Part shown: piece by piece, positions 57,401 through 64,000 of the stretch | How positions within the stretch are numbered: position 1 is the stretch's first letter | How the letters are laid out: each line of letters opens with the position of its first letter | Assembly (NCBI GenBank): GCA_039881145.1 | Contig: JAYKKI010000090.1 | Span: forward strand, 6,607,501-6,671,500 | Direction: 5' to 3' | DNA from: Druceiella hillmani | Taxonomy: Eukaryota; Arthropoda; Insecta; Lepidoptera; Hepialidae | DNA: 64,000 nucleotides | Notes under the pieces: model-generated | The model's database searches: none | What the model was told of the DNA's origin: nothing | What the model saw: the letters and a program-made list of their open reading frames with translations, nothing else | Program-made: the position numbers and the translations under genes

Positions 57401-58350
57401 TTATTATTTCAATTAAAGTCACTTCCTTGGCTTTGAAATTGTGACAATGTGATTAATGACTTAAAAAAATTATTAAAATATAAGAAAAAATGGAATGCTA
57501 ATAGCAAAATGACTACAATGTTAACTGCAAAAAAGGTGTTAGAAAAAAAAAATCAAGGGGCTTTAATACGACATTATACTATTTACGCAAATAACAATAT
57601 TGATCGTAGAACTTCTTGAACTCTGAACGCGCATATCTTAATGACAGAGCGGCAATAACATTCCTAAGTGGCAGTCTCAAGATAATTTAAAATCTAGCAC
57701 ACATAAAACATAATTGCAAGGATAAACAATCGTCCAATAATACTAAAAATAATTTTAATTTCAATAACATTTTTAATTAGACTAATATTAACCTGGGACA
57801 AGGATTAAAGGATTGTTACAACAGGCAATAAAAATAATTATTTTTTTGCCATAAATAATAATAATTTAATTGACTGAAATATTTTTATATGTATTCCTTT
57901 TGAATTATTCAGAGAAGAGAAACAATTTTCTGTTATAAATTTGCATGGATGAATATTGGTTTTTGTTCCGTACCTAACTTGCTTCAAGCCAAACTATTAT
58001 TTAACTTTCCCTGGCTACGGCGCTGAGTAACTTACAAAGCTATGCAATAAAACTTTTTTGCTGAAAGCAGAAGCGAACTGGTGCAAGAGGTCTGTGAAGT
58101 CAAAGAGAGAAACAAATATTAAACAAATCTAAATCAATAAATTTTCATTTTTAATTTAATTCTTAAATAAACTACTTAACCTTTTTAGTATTATTAACTT
58201 TTTAGTACCTTTTTTCCTGTATATGTGACTGTATTTCCTCATACCATTCTGAGCTAAATAGAATACCTCTAAAAGACATGAGCGCATATACACTCGCACT
58301 CACGCACAAGTAGGAGCAGAAAAGATTGAATTAGCCAATGGTTCATTTAT
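54429..58350. other. No gene seen (3.9 kb)
   Basis: AT-rich. A G-rich/C-poor run at 55975-56010 ('ggggcgtaggagggggattt') stands out but has no coding or repeat assignment. The minus-strand frames at 56421 and 57213 are random-looking. Confidence 0.3.
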
Positions 58351-58387
58351 CATTTTATTGTAACCCACAATGGGTTATAATAAAATG
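58351..58387. repeat. Hairpin, 17-bp arms with one mismatch and a 3-base loop
   Basis: cattttattgtaaccca (58351-58367), caa, tgggttataataaaatg (58371-58387). Confidence 0.85.
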
Positions 58388-58439
58388 TGACAGTAATAAG
58401 GATATTACATTTTTTTTTATCTGAATAACGAAAGCTAAG

Positions 58440-58570
58440 TGAACCAAAAAATAAACAGTCAAACGCGAGTTTGGCTCACGCATAGATGATCCTACCTCGT
58501 TCGAAGCAGAATTACTTTGTTTATCGTAAGTCATCAGTAATATGGACATTACAGCACAATAAATATTTAT
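58440..58570 (+). repeat. Dispersed repeat plus a partial copy of foldback family 2
   Basis: 'aacagtcaaacgcgagtttg' and 'gctcacgcatagatgatcc' resemble a common insect repeat (caaacgcgagtnggactcgcgca). Then 58495-58550 ('ctcgttcgaagcagaattac', 'gtaagtcatcagtaatatgg') matches the right arm of the element at 53392-53578. Confidence 0.5.
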
Positions 58571-58799
58571 TAATACTATATATTTAGGTGGGGACAACAT
58601 AAATATTATTGTGAATAACTAAAAAACTATCATACCTAGAATCATCCCTATAGCTAATATATAAAATTCGGGCAAAACATAGCACATATAAATAAAACCT
58701 AAAAGACCAATAAACAAACGACGTGTCAAATTAATGAAATATAATATTGAAATACAATTTTAATAACTTTGGAAATATCTATAAATTTAATTCCTAAAA
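58571..58799. other. No gene seen
   Basis: AT-rich spacer. Confidence 0.3.
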
Positions 58800-58870
58800 T
58801 TAGTGTTATTGTTCCATTTAATATTATTGTTCCATTAATAATATTGTTCTATTTAATATTATTCCGGTTA
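58800..58870. repeat. Short tandem repeat 'attattgttccatttaat'
   Basis: Three imperfect units of about 22 bases ('ttgttccatttaatattatt', 'ttgttccattaataatattg', 'ttctatttaatattattcc'). Confidence 0.75.
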
Positions 58871-59054
58871 ATACGGTATTTTAGTCCAGTTAACCAGCAA
58901 ATAACTCGTTGCACTGCACTATAACAAAATACAAATAAAAACATAAAATTCAAATTCTATTCAAAATAATATTTACTCCGTATGTATAAAACTAACCTAT
59001 CTTTGAAAAAATAAAATTTTTCCTTAATACCATGCGGGCGAAGCTGGAGCAAAA

Positions 59055-59056
<2 letters not shown>
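58871..59056. other. No gene seen
   Basis: AT-rich spacer; 'ttaataccatgcgggcgaag' (59025-59044) resembles a fragment of the insect repeat found near other (TA)n arrays. Confidence 0.3.

Positions 59057-59108
<52 letters not shown>
59057..59108. repeat. (TA)n microsatellite
   Basis: Pure TA, about 50 bases. Confidence 0.95.
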
Positions 59109-59111
<3 letters not shown>

Positions 59112-60221
59112 GATCTAACTAACGGTCGCACTAAGTACGGAATTGCAGACAGCCGTACTAAAGCAGAGTTCGGTTACTCTTTGAGTGCAGACATGGGAGT
59201 AGCTCCATGGCGGAGCGCCGTTTATTCCACTATTTATATTAGAAAGGAGGGTCGCGAGATCTTAAGTACCACTATGCACTTCAGAGCCCTCTCTGTCAAA
59301 TTAAATTTGTGCAAAGTATAAAAAATGTCTTGTTATATCTCTCTTTTAATATAAGCGTCTTGCTTTTTGGTTGGTTTTCGCGGCCATGGTCGTTAAAAGG
59401 CTTAGTTAAAAATTATAAAAACATGTAGCGCCCCGTAATGGGGAAAACAGAGCAGGAAGAAAACTTTAAACAAATTTTGTCGCCGTGTTAAATCGAAATA
59501 TATTTTCACATTTTCTATGCAAGTGTGCTTAAATTGGCTTCTTAGAAATATTTCTTCGATTCTGTACCATGCATACAGACAAATTATTTGATTCATAGTT
59601 TTGATTTTGTTTTTTTCATAATTTATATATGAGTGACCGGTTTGAATACGTGGTCGGTTGAGAATGAACTTTTTTATTAAATATCGTACGTATTTATAGA
59701 ATGTGTTATACAGTTTTGAAATGTGTTAACAAGAAATTTATTAATTGAATATTTTTATATTTGTAGAATGTTTTACACAGTTTTTAAATGTGTTCATCAA
59801 AAGAAATGTATTGAATGTATGTAGAGAATGTATTATACATTCTTTAAATATTTTCTTCGACAAAACTTTTAATGTCATATCCATGTTTCGATAGACTTTC
59901 AAATTATATTAATTCGATATCTTTTCACTTGGGACAAAATGGAAACTCTCAGCTGCCATATTACAGAGAACACGTTATTTCTTATTAAATATACTTTGAT
60001 AAATATATTACACAGTTTTGAAATCTGTAGATTAAGATCTCAAATTTTATATATATTTTCATAGTTTCTCAAACTTCTCGTTTTTCAAGTTGGACAAAAT
60101 GGCCTCTCGCCACTCGCCAGCCTTCACATTATATAATATCGTACTAAGGATACCTGAAAAATGAAGAAAATAGCTCATTTGACTAAGCCGAATGTTCATC
60201 GTCCATATCGTTCACAGGAAT
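59109..60221. other. No gene seen; GC-richer start at 59110-59460
   Basis: 59110-59460 is more balanced ('ggagtagctccatggcggag', 'gcgccccgtaatggggaaaa') and follows directly on a (TA)n array, so it may be an unassigned element. Around 59690-59850 a theme repeats three times with drift: 'tatagaatgtgttatacagt', 'tgtagaatgttttacacagt', 'gtagagaatgtattatacat', about 60 bases apart. Confidence 0.45.
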
Positions 60222-60255
60222 ACACACACACACACACATACACATAAACACACAC
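60222..60255. repeat. (CA)n microsatellite
   Basis: acacacacacacacatacac with one further diverged block. Confidence 0.9.
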
Positions 60256-60275
60256 TATATTTAAGAAACGCGAAA

Positions 60276-60277
<2 letters not shown>

Positions 60278-60321
<44 letters not shown>
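60278..60321. repeat. (TA)n microsatellite
   Basis: Pure TA, about 44 bases. Confidence 0.95.
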
Positions 60322-60326
<5 letters not shown>

Positions 60327-61643
60327 GACTGAGAAACACAATACTCACCTTGACATGTAGCAATTGCATAAAAAAACATTAAAGGAGATTGGACAATTTT
60401 GAAAAACTACAATAAATTAAACATTTGAAAGGAATTCTTAGATCAGAAACAAAAACACAAAATTTGAATCGAAATCGGTCTTGGTATCATATCCAGCCAC
60501 CTTATTTTTATGCCTCACTCCAATATTAAATTACATGTAAATTATACTTTATGTAAAATTTGAAAAAATTCAAATATTTAATTGGTCTCTCTAAATTATT
60601 AGACAAAAATTTTAAAATTCTAGGGTTGAAATGATATTTTATTCAAACCGTTTTTTAGAAAATTATCTGTGGCACATCAATAGGTATGTGGGTGATTTTA
60701 TAATGATTCCGTTTTTGTTGATGTGTGGAACCTTATTTAAAAGACGTGTATTTTCACTAGGTCTTTCACCAAACAATTGTGGATTTATTTTTTTTCCTTT
60801 GAATCATAATGCAGTGCGTTTGATTTGCTTAATAATTAAATAAAATGTATGTATAATATTTTGTTATATGTTTCCATAATGACCATGGTCATTAACATGG
60901 TATTAAATACTAATATTTTACAGACAATTAGTAACATAATTAAAAGATAAATCTTGAAACTACGTAATCTAAGCAAAAGGTTAAACTTTTTTGGGTACAG
61001 AAGGGCTCTTGAGCCCTTTTGTTCATATCATTTAATAGAACACGTTATTTGTCATTCTACCGAGGGTCCGAGTGTGATCGGGAACAATTTCCCATTGTTG
61101 CCGTAAGAGGTACACTATATAATACCCTAAACCTAGCCGAAAGATTCCCCACTTGTACACATCCAGCTTTAATATTCCTACGTGACATTTAATTTAAAGG
61201 CTGCCGCGCAGCTACAAAATGGAACGAAAATATGCCTTTGCTATTCTATGTGAAATATTATGTTTCATGTAGAGTAAATACGGGAAATTAATCTTTTTAT
61301 TCGTACGTTGTGACTTTTTGATATAGAATTACTTTAGAACTGACTCAAAGAGGAAGGCAGAGCCACTTAATTCGTTACGAAATCCGAGATTTATTTTTAA
61401 AATTATATACAGGTCACCGTCGGGCGCGGCCAAAGAGGATTTCAACGTGAATTATAGAAAGTAGTACGATTCAATTTTATATTCAAATGATGCTATTTTA
61501 TTAGCATTAGTTAAACTGAATTTGAACTCGTGATAATAATGAGATATTTAAAATTTCAATACATTATTTGAATGCAATGAGATGTCACTAAATATATTCG
61601 CTTTACGATATACGTGATATATAAAAACCTATACACACACACA
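60322..61643. other. No gene seen
   Basis: The plus-strand frame 60631-60843 (70 residues) is hydrophobic and unrecognised. 'gggctcttgagccc' (61005-61018) is a small perfect palindrome. 61060-61150 is slightly GC-richer. Confidence 0.35.
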
Positions 61644-61651
61644 TTTATATA

Positions 61652-61716
<65 letters not shown>
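61644..61716. repeat. (TA)n microsatellite
   Basis: About 70 bases of TA with one 'ttt' interruption at the left. Confidence 0.95.
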
Positions 61717-61718
<2 letters not shown>

Positions 61719-62386
61719 CCAACGTCACATACTTTCCCTTTTTTTTAATATAGAAAACTACCCAAGCAGCAAAACTTTGGTATTAATTGGGTTCCGTTGG
61801 TAGAATATTATCCTAGATAAATGTCTCCAAGGATGGATTGTAAAAAAAATTTACTTTTTCTTTACCCTAATTCTTCTGGATATAGAACAAGTAAATATGT
61901 TCCACACCCTCTACTTCTCTTGTTCTGCGCACTTTTCTTCCATTCTAACTTATATCGATATTTGTAGTTGAAATTTTTTTTCTTCTTCTGGTAACCTACT
62001 GCTATTCTCGTTTTTATATACATCGTGTTTTATATTGTAATATCTCTTATAATTTATAAAAAAACAAATTTTTCCAAATTCACTTTTAAGGTTGAAGAGA
62101 TCTTTTCTCTAACAATAATTCCGCCATATGATTAAAATCCTGAACGTCGTGTTCGGTTTAATAATTTTGAGAAGAGTGGAGGCACTTATTTTCTTCATAT
62201 TTTTCAATACATCTCTGAACATGTACTGCCTAATAGTAATTTCAAAATCTAAAATTTCTTTTTTTCCTAACATTTCCTCGTCAATTTTTCTGAGTTTATT
62301 TTTTTTTGAGTTTCAGCTACTAAGATATCTGTAGCGTATTGTACTTTGTTACTGTATTAAGTTCCGGGTTGTCATGGTCAGCAGTT
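61717..62386. other. No gene seen
   Basis: T-rich. The frame 62128-62334 (+) is Phe/Ile/Leu-rich with no recognisable pattern. Confidence 0.3.
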
Positions 62387-62445
62387 TCTGAGAAAAACGG
62401 TTATAATCGACGGGTAGACAAACGCTTAAGTGATCTATGTAAGGA
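62387..62445 (+). repeat. Repeat A tail fragment
   Basis: 'tttctgagaaaaacggttat', 'cgacgggtagacaaacg' and 'agtgatctatgtaagg' preserve the order of the repeat A tail (ctgagaaaaacgg, gacagac, aaagtgatcctataagg). Confidence 0.45.
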
Positions 62446-63489
62446 ATTGTTTTTCTTTTTAAAACATAGAACCTTTGAAAAAACATTTCTTCAAATTACG
62501 ATACTTTCAAATTACGCTAACCATCAAAATTATAAAAAAAAGAGTTTATATCGCTTCAAATAACAAATTATAAAAGTGTTCAATTTAAGAGAGTAGCAAA
62601 AACATAAAGACCAGACGTTAGACAGTAAGTTTGTACTTATTTGTGAGCATAAAGAGCTAAATTTTAACGAAATATTAAATGATTGAGAATGAGTTGTCTA
62701 GTATGATTGAGATATGTCATTAATCAACAGATTCATTGTCCAATAAAGCGACTCTCCTCTAGCTCGTTATTAATGCTCTCAAGTGCAAGCGACGGAAAAC
62801 CACTTACACATTTTTAAGTCTCATTTTTAAGTAAACACATGTCTGAAATCATTAAAATAGTTTTCGAATAAAAAATCACTTTAAGTACTGAGTTAGAATA
62901 ATAGTGTCATCGATAAATATTATTCCCTTATGTGCATGTTTATGTAACAATTGAAATGCAAATCTAATATGGTATTAAAGTACATCTTTCTAATATAATA
63001 GTACAGGAAATAACATTGAGAATCCAAACTGTATTTAGTTCTATAGGATTTCATGATATCTATCTATACATTTTTTGGTTTTGGCACTCTCCGACTCATT
63101 AACAGATCTTCAAAAACTATTGACCTCTTCAAATTTCATTTTGAAAATAACAGCATTGATGTTATTATGAAGGTCTAGGAATTGAGAACAAACTTATGGT
63201 TCTGGATTCTAAATACGATGATTTAGTACAATAATATAGAAGCATTGTGTTTATATGCAGGACTCATTCTCAAAGATAACATATTCACCAGTGCTCAACG
63301 GAGATGAAAATAAATATACCACACACACACACACAAATAAATATACACACATTTAATTCCTTAATTTTATAAACAACTCAATAAAACTGTAACATATAAC
63401 AACCGTTCTGACTTAAAAGCTAATTATTTTTATTGTAAGGGTGTTAATACACAGAAAAATCTGAAACAGTTTCTCGTAACGCACGCCTA
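62446..63489. other. No gene seen; (CA)n tract at 63320-63352
   Basis: AT-rich except for an 'accacacacacacacacaca' tract at 63320-63352. Confidence 0.5.
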
Positions 63490-63760
63490 CTACGGGTTAA
63501 ATCTCCTAATTGTCCCGTGTCGATCCTCTCCAGCAACTCCACCCCAAGACTTTGCTAAAGCGTCAGGCAGCGAGTAGCTGGTATTACTTGTATTTCGTAA
63601 TATCCATATAAAGATGACCACTCCGACGCGACCATGCTGCGAGACACACATCGTCGCGAGCTTCTCTGCAAGAAAAGTTTCGCAAAGTATCATCCGCTCG
63701 ACCAATTTTGTTCTTTTGTTAAAGGAGCCGGTTACTCGATTGATATTCTGAGATTAACTA
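63490..63760 (-). other. GC-richer patch with an unrecognised 71-codon frame
   Basis: Read on the minus strand, an alternative-start frame (GTG or similar near 63705) runs to a stop at 63492-63490, with balanced composition (…CVSQHGRVGVVIFIWILRNT… and …AKSWGGVAGEDRHG…). Neighbouring sequence outside the patch is AT-rich. I do not recognise the family. It could equally be the GC-rich body of a short retroposon. Confidence 0.2.
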
Positions 63761-64000
63761 TAAGCACAACTTAACAATCAATTTCAAATTTATATAAAAA
63801 TAACTATTTAAAATAGCATTGACGCATGATTATATCATATTTATGCACATTCCTATATGGATATACCTTATTGTTAATTTAATTGAAAACAAACTCCATC
63901 AGGCACTCGGTACCCTGTACTCACCGACTAATATCGTACACATCGATTTTAATCAAGCTACGACTAAGGAAAACCACTATCGCATCTGAAGAACACAAGT
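63761..64000. other. No gene seen
   Basis: AT-rich end of the window. 'cggtaccctgtactcaccga' near 63909 is GC-richer but without assignment. Confidence 0.3.

Noticed and set aside
59109..60277. Element between (TA)n arrays at 59.1 and 60.3 kb
   Set aside because: The inner ends (agggatctaact and, reversed, actttcgcgtttc) do not match, unlike the cases at 14.5 and 23.4 kb.
60322..61643. Element between (TA)n arrays at 60.3 and 61.6 kb
   Set aside because: No inverted similarity between the inner ends.

Overview
The window is strongly AT-rich eukaryotic DNA, most likely from an insect. The reasons are degraded mariner-like, LINE and PIF1-helicase relics of arthropod type, very long (TA)n arrays, and short repeat modules that I recognise from insect genomes. 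One module reads 'actagctgttcccgtgatttcgta' in two pieces; another runs 'ggaacccttgtag' followed by a gtctgtctgtc run. A hemipteran-like genome would fit, but that is a guess. I found no intact host gene, tRNA, rRNA or CRISPR array. The window looks like intergenic or intronic DNA filled with mobile-element debris.

Layout. 0-1 kb: the last part of a PIF1-like helicase, followed by three tandem ~145-bp repeats. 1-12.5 kb: mostly plain AT-rich DNA with repeat modules at 1.6, 4.5, 9.0 and 11.4 kb, and GC-richer patches at 5.0 and 6.6 kb. 12.5-12.8 kb: a foldback element with a 14-bp flanking direct repeat and a hammerhead-ribozyme-like core. 14.5-15.7 kb: a segment bracketed by (TA)n arrays with short matching ends. 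18.5-18.9 kb: the broken 3' end of a LINE polyprotein (minus strand). 19.05-19.17 kb: an almost perfect 61-bp-arm palindrome. 23.2-24.8 kb: a complete but frame-broken mariner-like transposon inside a (TA)n array. 25-38 kb: few recognisable features. 38.5-42.3 kb: repeat modules, hairpins, a promoter-like patch and a second copy of the 12.6-kb foldback element. 47.2-49.3 kb: a decayed gene of a widespread uncharacterised insect family (conserved blocks HVDFSE, FLSDG, NYHEAGHGKGAPDG), with clusters of a CAGGGGA motif on both sides that suggest the ends of a DNA transposon. 50.6-54.4 kb: a GC-rich patch, diverged tandem repeats, a second foldback family and minisatellites. 54-64 kb: (TA)n and (CA)n arrays and mostly featureless DNA.

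The genes do not work together as a pathway. What links them is transposition: at least five element types are present, all apparently inactive. The items most worth following are the hammerhead-like motif in the foldback family and the CAGGGGA-flanked gene.
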